Virus record (IMG/VR): IMGVR_UViG_3300026118_000002
Location: 1 to 64,000 of that record
Strand: one strand, 5' to 3'
Source: a virus
DNA length: 64,000 bases
The notes under the pieces are model-generated. The model was not told the origin of the DNA, did no database searches, and was given only the letters and a program-made list of their open reading frames with translations. Below are positions 22,029 to 29,548 of this stretch, piece by piece (position 1 is the first letter of the stretch; every line of letters begins with the position of its first letter). Both the position numbers and the translations under genes were made by a program.

Positions 22029-22676
22029 ATGGCCGTTACTGCACAACTCTATCGAAAAGCCCCGATCAACCTGGCTGGCTCAACCGTCTCGGGCAACGCG
22101 CCGATCGACTGGCTTACCGATACGATCAAGGTCATGCTCTGTACCTCGGCCTACACGCCGAACGCCGATACGCATGTGTTCAAATCCGATGTCACGAATG
22201 AGATCAGCGGCACCGGCTATACCGCAACCGGCGTCGCCTTAGCGTCGCCGACCGTCGTGTACACCGCAGCAGGCTCGTGGGCAACCACCTGGGCCGCAAC
22301 CACCGCCTATACGGTTGGGCAGATCGTGCGCAAGGTCACGACCAACGGACACCTCTATGTGTGTGTGATCGCGGGCACATCCGGCGGCACGGAGCCAACA
22401 TGGCCGACTACGAGCCGCATGACCGTCGTTGACAGCACGGTCACCTGGGCCGAGTGTGGCGCGGGCATCAATATCTTCAGCGGCGCGAACACATCATGGA
22501 CCTCATCGACGTTGACCGCGCGCTACGCCGTGCTGTATGACAGCACACCCGCGACGGATGCCACGCGCCCGCTGATCGCCTATGTGGATTTCGGCGCGGA
22601 CCAGACGACGAATAACGGTACCTTTCAAATCAACTGGGATACCACGTACGGTATCTTCTACGTGACCGTCGGCTAG
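22029..22676 (+). CDS. Virion protein with carbohydrate-binding-like insert, 215 aa
   Basis: The middle (TTAYTVGQIVRKVTTNGHLY, VCVIAGTSGG, PTWP, then VTWAECG) is the small aromatic module common in phage surface proteins and resembling CBM5/12 chitin-binding domains. The flanking parts are beta-rich (IKVMLCTSAYTPN; RPLIAYVDFGADQTTN) and typical of minor tail proteins. It may bind host surface sugars. Confidence 0.65.
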   Translation: MAVTAQLYRKAPINLAGSTVSGNAPIDWLTDTIKVMLCTSAYTPNADTHVFKSDVTNEISGTGYTATGVALASPTVVYTAAGSWATTWAATTAYTVGQIVRKVTTNGHLYVCVIAGTSGGTEPTWPTTSRMTVVDSTVTWAECGAGINIFSGANTSWTSSTLTARYAVLYDSTPATDATRPLIAYVDFGADQTTNNGTFQINWDTTYGIFYVTVG

Positions 22677-22689
22677 ACCGGAGGGGGCT

Positions 22690-24675
22690 ATGCCCTTCGT
22701 CTTCCGTCGCCCGCCGGACGTACGCCAGCAGCATAGTGCGATAGCACTCATGGGCGGCGCGTCGCCGGATGTCACGATTGCTGCGCCTGCCGCGTCTGTC
22801 GATATGCAGGGCAACTCACCGGGGCTCTCCGCAGGCGCAACGCTGCTGTTGGTGGCGGTGTTCGCGTTTGCCGTCGCTGCGCCCCCGGCGGTGTCGGCCA
22901 GCACGACAATTAACGCACCGCCCGCCGCATCCGCTCGCGCAACCGGCAGCGCGCCTGCGATCAGTACTGGTGCAACCGGCAGCGCGCCCGCATCATCGGC
23001 CCGAAGCGACGCCCGCCCGGCAAGCCTGAGCACAGGGATAACCATAAGCCCGCCCGCCGGGGGCATGAGCACCTACGCCGCGCCGGGGACGATCAGCACC
23101 GGGGCAGCCAGCAGTGCGCCTGCTGGCGCAGCGACTAGCCAAGCGACGCCGTCCAGCATCAGTACTGGGCTTACGCTCGGGGCGGTGTCCACCGGCGGTA
23201 CAGGGCAGGCTCGTGCGCCGACGCTGATCGTGGGCAGCAGCAGCAGTATCCCCGCGAGCGGCATGCGCGCCGAGAGTAGCGCACCTGCGATCAGTACCGG
23301 CGTTGCCCTCAGCAGCCCAGCACCTAGCAGCAGCGCCCGCGCGAACGTGCCCACACTCACGAGCGGCAGCACGTTGCTTGCCCCAGCCGGGGGCGGCGCA
23401 ACGACGGCGAGCCCGCCGAGTGTGAGTAGCGGCGTAGGCATGAGCGCCACGCCGAGCAGCGCCGACACACGCGGCAACGCGCCGAGTCTTGCGATTAGCA
23501 GCACGCTTGCCGCAGTATCCGGGAGTAGTGCGACACAGGCAGGCGCACCCGCCGTAGTGCTGTCGGTCATGGTGAACGCACCAGCATCGGGGTCGAATGC
23601 GCGCACCGGCATAGCGGCACTCCTCAGTAGCAGTCTGTTTGCGAGCCCAGCGGGGTCTGGCGCGGCGTATACCATCCCGCCGGCGGTCGTGACGGGCATC
23701 GTCGCCCCAGCCCCACCAGCCGGGGCAAGCGCCAATAGTAGCGCGCCGCTTCTCAGTAGCGCAAGCACGTTTGCCGCGCCGGGGGCATTTGGCAGCGCCG
23801 GTACGGGTATCCCGACGATCAGTAGCGGGCTTGCACTAGCGGGGCCGCCGAGCACTGCCACTGGACAGAGCCGCCCGCCGAGTCTCAGTATCGGCGTTGG
23901 GCTGCCCAGTAGTGCGGCGACGGCGAACGTGGGTAGCGCGCCGCCGGGACTGACAACCAGCAGCGTCCTGCCCAGTGGTAGCGCAGCGGCGCAGAGCTAC
24001 GCCGCATCGCCGCTCGTCGTCACCGGAGCGGTCGCCGCCCCATCAGGCGCAGGGCTCGCCGCCGTTGCGGTTGCTCCTACGTTGCATACCGATAGCGCGT
24101 TCGTCGTCACGAGCGGCGGCGCGTACGCGGGAGCGGGAGCGCCGGCCGTATCGGTTGCTACTGCCACCCTGGTGGGCGCGCCAGCGGGCGTAGCGGCGAC
24201 AGGGACGGTGAGTCCAGCCCTAGCCGTCGGTAGCATCAGCAGCGCAGCACCGATACCGATCAGTGCTGGTGTGGGTGCGCCGGGGTTGTCGCTTAGCGTA
24301 ACGATCCGCCCGCCCGCCGTGTCATCTGCGGCCGGGTGCGCGATACCAGCGACGGTAAGCGGCAGTGCGATCGGCGCATTGTTCGCGAGCGGGGCCGCGT
24401 ACAGCGTAGCGCCGGGACTGCATGTATCGCTAGCGCTGGAGGGTATTGGGGGTGCATGCAGGGCAGAAGCCACCGCGCCGACGATCACGAGTGGTACGCC
24501 GGTGTCTCACGGTCGCATCCGTGTCGCTTGGCACACGGCGCAGCCGCGCACGACATGGCGCGCGGCGCAACCGAGGGCACCAGGGAGCGCACGCCAGCCC
24601 GGTAGTGCATGGCGTATGAGCGCGCCGGGGGCGACGTGGACAGCCACACAGCCGCATATTGAGGGTAGCGAGTAA
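22690..24675 (+). CDS. Repeat-rich surface/tail protein, 661 aa
   Basis: After about 40 residues the protein is built of some 24 tandem 22-residue repeats with the outline P-x-[ILV]-S-x-G-x-x-[LIV]-x-x-A-P-A followed by Ala/Ser/Gly-rich residues. The strict period suggests a solenoid or long fibre. The last 55 residues switch to a short Trp-based repeat (TTWRAAQPRAPG, GATWTATQPH). Comparable Ala/Pro repeat proteins occur among minor tail genes of actinobacterial phages. It is likely exposed on the virion. Confidence 0.7.
   Translation: MPFVFRRPPDVRQQHSAIALMGGASPDVTIAAPAASVDMQGNSPGLSAGATLLLVAVFAFAVAAPPAVSASTTINAPPAASARATGSAPAISTGATGSAPASSARSDARPASLSTGITISPPAGGMSTYAAPGTISTGAASSAPAGAATSQATPSSISTGLTLGAVSTGGTGQARAPTLIVGSSSSIPASGMRAESSAPAISTGVALSSPAPSSSARANVPTLTSGSTLLAPAGGGATTASPPSVSSGVGMSATPSSADTRGNAPSLAISSTLAAVSGSSATQAGAPAVVLSVMVNAPASGSNARTGIAALLSSSLFASPAGSGAAYTIPPAVVTGIVAPAPPAGASANSSAPLLSSASTFAAPGAFGSAGTGIPTISSGLALAGPPSTATGQSRPPSLSIGVGLPSSAATANVGSAPPGLTTSSVLPSGSAAAQSYAASPLVVTGAVAAPSGAGLAAVAVAPTLHTDSAFVVTSGGAYAGAGAPAVSVATATLVGAPAGVAATGTVSPALAVGSISSAAPIPISAGVGAPGLSLSVTIRPPAVSSAAGCAIPATVSGSAIGALFASGAAYSVAPGLHVSLALEGIGGACRAEATAPTITSGTPVSHGRIRVAWHTAQPRTTWRAAQPRAPGSARQPGSAWRMSAPGATWTATQPHIEGSE
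22810..24490 (+). repeat. 66-bp coding repeat array
   Basis: About 24 degenerate units of 66 bp encode the 22-residue repeats of the overlapping gene. The protein period is conserved more strictly than the DNA, so the array is old and kept by selection on the protein. Two or three units deviate by one or two residues. Confidence 0.75.
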
Positions 24676-25019
24676 TGCCAACAACGATCAACACACCCGC
24701 AGTCGAGCGCAGTACCTATGTGCTCACGGCTGATTTTACCGACGAGACTGGCGCGGCGGTGGTACCAAACGCGGGACTCAACTGGACGCTCATGACGAAG
24801 GCGGGTCGGGTAATCAATAGCCGGTTGAGTGTGCCGATTACGCCTGCTTCGTCAATCACAATCGTGCTGAGCGGTGACGATCTGGCGCTGGTGGATGGCG
24901 AGACCAAGGGGCGTCGCGTGCTGATCGAGGGCACCTACGACAGCGATCTCGGCGCGGGTCTCGCGATCCGCGATCAGCTGACCTTCTCAATTGTGAATCT
25001 GACGGAGGCGATCTCATGA
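24675..25019 (+). CDS. Immunoglobulin-like structural protein, 114 aa
   Basis: A beta-sandwich-like pattern (YVLTADFTDETGAAVVPNAG, then LNWTLMTKAGRVINSR) fits small Ig-like domains seen in tail and capsid accessory proteins. Its ATG overlaps the stop of the repeat protein and its own end overlaps the next gene. Confidence 0.6.
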   Translation: MPTTINTPAVERSTYVLTADFTDETGAAVVPNAGLNWTLMTKAGRVINSRLSVPITPASSITIVLSGDDLALVDGETKGRRVLIEGTYDSDLGAGLAIRDQLTFSIVNLTEAIS

Positions 25020-25366
25020 CGCTGAATATGGCGGGACTCCAGACCTTCCGCGCGGGGCTGGCCGACGCGATCGATGCGGGCTGCGAGGAAACCGCTGATC
25101 AGGTGCTCGCGATCCGCGATCCGCTCACGCCGGTGCTCTCGGGGGAATTGCTCGACACGGGCACGGTTGTTCAGATCGCAAGTGGGCATTGGCAGGTGCG
25201 CGAGGGTGATGGACTGCCGGATGCGCGGGCAAGCTATACCGAGTATGGCACCTCCAAAGCACCCGCCCAGCCGCATATGACGCCAGCCGCAGAGCAGGGG
25301 CGCGAGTTGCTACCAGTGAATATCGCCGCCCGGCTTGCCGCGCTCGCAGAACAGAGCAGCGTATGA
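25016..25366 (+). CDS. Tail completion protein (HK97 gp10-like), 116 aa
   Basis: The segment ASYTEYGTSKAPAQPHMTPA followed by EQGRE is the hallmark of the HK97 gp10 family, which joins tail to head. The N-terminal helix (FRAGLADAIDAGCEETADQV) also fits. It is coupled to both neighbours by four-base overlaps. Confidence 0.8.
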   Translation: MTLNMAGLQTFRAGLADAIDAGCEETADQVLAIRDPLTPVLSGELLDTGTVVQIASGHWQVREGDGLPDARASYTEYGTSKAPAQPHMTPAAEQGRELLPVNIAARLAALAEQSSV

Positions 25367-25587
25367 AGGTGATCGCAGACAAGACGCTCGGATGGCAAAA
25401 GGCCATTGCTTACCTGAACGGTGAACGGATGGACTGGTGTACCGAGGCGGATGATGTTGCCGGGTATGTGATCGTCCATGTCGCCGAGCGAGCGCCTGAT
25501 GGTCGTGTGCATTTTCAGCTTGACGAGCATGGCGAGCCGGTCACCCGCATGCTGTCGGGCAATGTCGAGATCAGGATGAACGGATGA
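25363..25587 (+). CDS. Hypothetical protein, 74 aa
   Basis: A small acidic protein with a beta-hairpin-like end (DGRVHFQLDEHGEPVTRMLS). It lies between tail completion and tail terminator genes with ATGA overlaps on both sides. The function is unknown. Confidence 0.6.
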   Translation: MKVIADKTLGWQKAIAYLNGERMDWCTEADDVAGYVIVHVAERAPDGRVHFQLDEHGEPVTRMLSGNVEIRMNG

Positions 25588-26009
25588 GTCCAACACCGAT
25601 CTTGGACGCGATCACGCTTGTGCGTGTCGCCATCCGCAACGCGCTAAAGCCGCTTGCCGCACCGCATGGTGTGTACTGGCTACAGGCTGATCAGAGTACG
25701 CCCGATCAACCGGTTGCCTATCCCTACATTATCTTTCAGTCGCAAGACCTGGGCGGAAAAGATGTGAAGCATCTGGGCGATTACGGTTGGCAAGGACTCG
25801 TGACGATCCGCGCGCTGGCCGATGGACCAGCGGGAAAACTCCGAGGGGCCGAGGCGCTGTTAGTAGCGGTCTTACCAGGGATGGATAGCCTTGCATCGGC
25901 GGGCTATGGATTCTTTGTCGAGCATGAGCGCCCGCTGGTCTTGCCGCCGGATGTGGATGGGATATGGCAGGCGGGATCGATCTATCGCGTGGGGATGTAT
26001 AGCGCATGA
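25584..26009 (+). CDS. Tail terminator protein, 141 aa
   Basis: The start helix (LDAITLVRVAIRNALKPLA) and beta core (YPYIIFQSQDLG; WQGLVTIRALADG) match the gpU/DUF3168-like terminators that cap the tail tube. Its position right after the completion protein supports this. It overlaps the glycosyltransferase gene by four bases. Confidence 0.7.
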   Translation: MSPTPILDAITLVRVAIRNALKPLAAPHGVYWLQADQSTPDQPVAYPYIIFQSQDLGGKDVKHLGDYGWQGLVTIRALADGPAGKLRGAEALLVAVLPGMDSLASAGYGFFVEHERPLVLPPDVDGIWQAGSIYRVGMYSA

Positions 26010-28009
26010 CGGATCGCACACTGAACATCACATGGGGCGGCACGGCACCCTGGCTAAACTACGGATACGGCGTCACGACCGAACTGGTTGTGCCGCGCCT
26101 TCGTGATCGCCTCGGTCACGAAATGAGCATCAGCGCCTACTACGGGCTGCCGGGTGGCAAGCTGACTTGGCGCGGCATCCCGGTCTATCCATCCGGCTTT
26201 GCGGCCTTCGGTAACGATATTCACGCTGCGAATGCCAGGCAAGCGGGTGCCGATCTGCTCATAACGCACCAGGACGCCTGGCCGCAGTCGCCCGCGCAAC
26301 TCACCGCGAACGGCACGCGCTGGTGTGCGTGGGCTCCCATCGATAGTGAGCCCATCGCACCGCAGATCGCGATCCGGCTGAAAGAGTGCTATCAGGCGAT
26401 TGCGCTCTCACACTTCGGTCAGCAGCAGGCCGCCGCCGCCGGACTCGATCTACCGCTCGTGGTCCAGGGCGTTGACACCGGCGTCTTCACGCCCGGCAGC
26501 AAAGCCGAGGCGCGCGAACGCCTCGGATGGCCGCAGGATGCGTTTATCGTCGGCATGGTCGCGATGAACACCGGCTACCCGTCGCGCAAAGCTTATCCGC
26601 AGCAGTTAGAGGCGTTCGGTCAGTTCTTCCAGCGCCATAGCGATGCCATGATCTATCTGCACTGCTTTGGCGAACCGGAACTGGATGAGAACGCGATCCC
26701 GCTCGTGTGGCACCTGGAGCGCTACGGCGCACAGCACGCGGCGCTGTGGGCCGATCCTTATCAACTCGCCGTCGGCTACACGCAAGCGCAGATGGTGGAC
26801 CGCTACCGCGCCTTTGACGTGCTCTTGTGTGTGAGTATGAGCGAGGGTTTCGGCATCCCCTTAATCGAGGCGCAGGCGTGTGGCTGCCCTGTCATCGTCG
26901 GCGACTGGACGGCGATGAGCGAGAACTGCTACACCGGCTGGAAGGTCGCAAAAGAGGATAGCGAGCCGTGGCCGACATCCCCGCTGCGCTGCTTCTGGCG
27001 CTTGCCACATATCGGCGCGATTGTTGAGAAGTTAGAACTGGCGTACATCACACAACACGTCGCTGGTCCTGATCACCCGTCTAGCAGGCGGGCTCTTGGT
27101 GAGCGGGCACGCGCTGCTGTTGTTGCTAATCACGATCAGGACATGCTGATCGATACGCAATGGCGCGCGGTGCTGAACGACCTTGCGCAGCGCATCGCTG
27201 ATGAGCCGACGCCCTGGCACCGCCATCAGTGGGCTGCCTATGGGCATCAGAACGGGCGCGGCGTGATTATGCCGTGTACGGTCAGGGATTGCCCGGCTGA
27301 GAGCACTGGTGATGCGATTGCACCAACAGGCTTCCCGCTCGTGATCGACGGCATCACGCTCGACATCGCCGACGATCCGAACGGTGGGGTCAAGCACGCG
27401 ATCGCACACGAGATCACCTCGGTCTACCGGCTGCAAGACCTGGTCTTTCAGCCCGGCGATGTGGTGATCGACGTGGGCGCACATGTCGGCGTGGTGAGCT
27501 GTTATCTCGCAAAGAAGTGGCCGCGCATTTTCATTATAGCAATCGAGCCTGTTCCTGCAAATTATGATCGGCTCGTGCGGAACGTGGTAACGAACGGCTG
27601 CGCGAACGTGAAACACATCCATTCCGCTATCACGAGTGATCGACGCGATCTACTGCTCTCTGGCGATCCGGGAGTCAACAGCGGTCACTACAGCGCCTTT
27701 GCTGAGACCGGGCCAGACAGCATACTCGTTGCCAGTATGACGCTTGGCGATCTGCTAGAGACCTATGGCATCCCTTACATTGCCATGTTGAAACTCGACT
27801 GCGAGGGCGCAGAATACGAGATCGTCTATGGACCAGAACTACTCCATCGAATGGATACGCTTGTGATGGAGGTCCATGAGAACGCGCGGCTGATTGCCGC
27901 GCATGGCACCGGCGCGGCACTTGTGGAATACGCCAATCGCTTCATCCCGATCGTGCGCACGAGCGTGATCACGATTCCTGATGCGGAGGAGGTACCGCAT
28001 GGCCGTTGA
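26006..28009 (+). CDS. Glycosyltransferase-FkbM methyltransferase fusion, 667 aa
   Basis: Residues 1-420 form a GT-B glycosyltransferase: SEGFGIPLIEAQACGCPVI near residue 280 carries the E-x7-E motif of family GT4. Residues 450-667 form an FkbM-type methyltransferase with the SAM loop VIDVGAHVGVVSCYL near 487 and KLDCEGAEYEI near 594. The expected job is to add a sugar and methylate it or another sugar. The gene lies in the tail operon with overlaps on both sides (terminator gene before, 70-residue protein after). The substrate could be a virion protein; the fusion and place are unusual. Confidence 0.8.
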   Translation: MTDRTLNITWGGTAPWLNYGYGVTTELVVPRLRDRLGHEMSISAYYGLPGGKLTWRGIPVYPSGFAAFGNDIHAANARQAGADLLITHQDAWPQSPAQLTANGTRWCAWAPIDSEPIAPQIAIRLKECYQAIALSHFGQQQAAAAGLDLPLVVQGVDTGVFTPGSKAEARERLGWPQDAFIVGMVAMNTGYPSRKAYPQQLEAFGQFFQRHSDAMIYLHCFGEPELDENAIPLVWHLERYGAQHAALWADPYQLAVGYTQAQMVDRYRAFDVLLCVSMSEGFGIPLIEAQACGCPVIVGDWTAMSENCYTGWKVAKEDSEPWPTSPLRCFWRLPHIGAIVEKLELAYITQHVAGPDHPSSRRALGERARAAVVANHDQDMLIDTQWRAVLNDLAQRIADEPTPWHRHQWAAYGHQNGRGVIMPCTVRDCPAESTGDAIAPTGFPLVIDGITLDIADDPNGGVKHAIAHEITSVYRLQDLVFQPGDVVIDVGAHVGVVSCYLAKKWPRIFIIAIEPVPANYDRLVRNVVTNGCANVKHIHSAITSDRRDLLLSGDPGVNSGHYSAFAETGPDSILVASMTLGDLLETYGIPYIAMLKLDCEGAEYEIVYGPELLHRMDTLVMEVHENARLIAAHGTGAALVEYANRFIPIVRTSVITIPDAEEVPHGR

Positions 28010-28211
28010 TGCCACGGTCGTCTTGCGACTCGACCCCGCCGATGTGGAGCGTATCCAGGCGATTCTGACCCAGCAGGTCGAAATCATCGGCCTACTCAAC
28101 GAGCTGCTGAAACGGCAGCCTGCGAACGCCGATCTCATTGGCCCATTTCTGAACGATCCGGCAGCGACTATCTTTCATCCCCGGCGCGAGCCGGAAGGCA
28201 ACGGCGAATAA
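27999..28211 (+). CDS. Hypothetical protein, 70 aa
   Basis: GGAGG lies eight bases before ATG 27999, inside the end of the fusion gene. A helix (ADVERIQAILTQQVEIIGLL) is followed by GPFLNDPAATI. The neighbouring tail tube protein contains GPFLNDAGNL, a curious shared word. It may be a tube partner; the function is unknown. Confidence 0.6.
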   Translation: MAVDATVVLRLDPADVERIQAILTQQVEIIGLLNELLKRQPANADLIGPFLNDPAATIFHPRREPEGNGE

Positions 28212-28226
28212 CCAGAGGAGATCATC

Positions 28227-28622
28227 ATGCCACTTCCGATCCAAGGCCCCAACGGCAAAGTTCTGGCCGGCACCGTCCCGCTCATCTTCATCCAAGACTG
28301 GACCGGCGACATTAAGCAGGAAAAACAGGTGCTTGGCCCGTTTCTGAATGACGCGGGCAATCTCTACTACTCGCGCACGTCGCGCAGTCTCGCGTGGTCC
28401 ATGAAGGGCATCGTGCCGAGCGGGCGTGATGCGAGCCAGACCGGCATCATCACCGCGCTCACCGGCGGCACCGATACGCCGATCACGCTGATGTCAACGG
28501 CGGGGTACACCGTCACGATTACCAACGCCTTTGTCGAGAGCGTGAAATTAGGCCACGACGCAAAAGGGACGGCAACATTCGAGGCGTCGGGACTCGATGA
28601 CGGCGGCTTTGTGGTCGTATAA
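28227..28622 (+). CDS. Major tail tube protein, 131 aa
   Basis: Placed between the neck genes and the chaperone/tape measure genes, with a beta-barrel-like strand pattern (IFIQDWTGDIKQEKQVLG; YTVTITNAFVESVKLGHD; ATFEASGLDD) typical of tail tube subunits. It would polymerise to form the non-contractile tail. AGAGGAG precedes the ATG. Confidence 0.7.
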   Translation: MPLPIQGPNGKVLAGTVPLIFIQDWTGDIKQEKQVLGPFLNDAGNLYYSRTSRSLAWSMKGIVPSGRDASQTGIITALTGGTDTPITLMSTAGYTVTITNAFVESVKLGHDAKGTATFEASGLDDGGFVVV

Positions 28623-28652
28623 GCTAGATACTAGCTTTAGATACTGTTAGGA

Positions 28653-29126
28653 ATGTGTGTGTCTGACTTTGATGAGTTCAACCCCTCGTCGCAACTGAAC
28701 GGGGCGGGCGGCGACTATGCGACCGCCGACGATCTGCTCACGCTCTCGGATATGTTCGAGCAGGACGTGACGATCACCCGCTGGCACAAGAACGGCAAGC
28801 CGCTCAAGATTCGTGTACGGGCGCTTGACCTTGATCAGCAAGAGCGCATCCTGAACGACGCGCTTATTCAGAATGCGAAAACCGGGCTGTGGGAAACCAG
28901 CGACGCGGCCTATTGCGCAGCGACGTTGCGCGAGATGTGCGTGGTACCGAAGCTGAACGACGATCAGGCGCAGCGCATGCGCGGACATAATCCGACGATC
29001 ATCAAATCACTCGTGCGCTACGGATGGAAGCTCTCTACGCTCGATGACAGTCGCCTGGAAGCAGAGGCCGCGAAGCTTGCCGAACAGCACGCCACAACTG
29101 AGTCTGTCACTGAAAGCGGCGCATAA
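28653..29126 (+). CDS. Tail assembly chaperone, first frame, 157 aa
   Basis: Acidic, helical protein (ATADDLLTLSDMFEQDVTIT; RALDLDQQERILNDALIQ) directly before the tape measure region, as with gpG-type chaperones. The following gene is in the +1 frame, and the two open frames overlap from 29044 to 29126. The chaperone binds the tape measure during tail assembly. Confidence 0.7.
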   Translation: MCVSDFDEFNPSSQLNGAGGDYATADDLLTLSDMFEQDVTITRWHKNGKPLKIRVRALDLDQQERILNDALIQNAKTGLWETSDAAYCAATLREMCVVPKLNDDQAQRMRGHNPTIIKSLVRYGWKLSTLDDSRLEAEAAKLAEQHATTESVTESGA

Positions 29127-29139
29127 TACGCAGCGTTGG

Positions 29140-29541
29140 GTGCGTGTGATCGCGAAACGCTACCACTGCCCCGCTGCGGTTATGCGTCATCAGCTCCGCA
29201 CCGCGCGCAACCTCGAAGAAGAGGTTGCGCCGATTATTGCCGACTACATCCTGGCTGAGGCCCGCGCGCTGAACCAAGGCGATAACACACTAGCGGATGA
29301 TGATGTCAGTGTGCTGAGTGTGGCGATCCGGCGCTGCGCGGCACTGCTCGCGCCGACGCAGGCACTGCCGACACGCCAGGCGCTGTTCGGCGGCACGCCG
29401 GTGAAGACGCTGAAAGACTATGAGACGGATGCGCCGGTTGTGCCGCGTGAGCAGCAGGACTCAGCGACACAGGCGCGCTTGGATGCGCAGACGAACGATA
29501 TTCTGGCGCTGTTGAAAGCTGATCAGCGACCGATGGAGTAA
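29140..29541 (+). CDS. Tail assembly chaperone, second frame, 133 aa
   Basis: This frame is open from before 29044, but the part before about 29125 reads as a shadow of the first chaperone. It may be made by a +1 (or -2) frameshift near the end of the first gene, or from its own GTG 29140, which lacks a good ribosome site. The helical sequence (LEEEVAPIIADYILAEARAL) and place fit the gpT part of a G-GT pair. Confidence 0.6.
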   Translation: MRVIAKRYHCPAAVMRHQLRTARNLEEEVAPIIADYILAEARALNQGDNTLADDDVSVLSVAIRRCAALLAPTQALPTRQALFGGTPVKTLKDYETDAPVVPREQQDSATQARLDAQTNDILALLKADQRPME

Positions 29542-29548
29542 ACGCACT

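Noticed and set aside
23073-23861. A leftward open frame in the repeat gene
   Set aside because: It only mirrors the 66-bp repeats of the rightward gene and repeats with the same period.
28653-29126. Classical -1 slippery site for the tail chaperones
   Set aside because: The second frame is +1 relative to the first, so a -1 heptamer could not join them.
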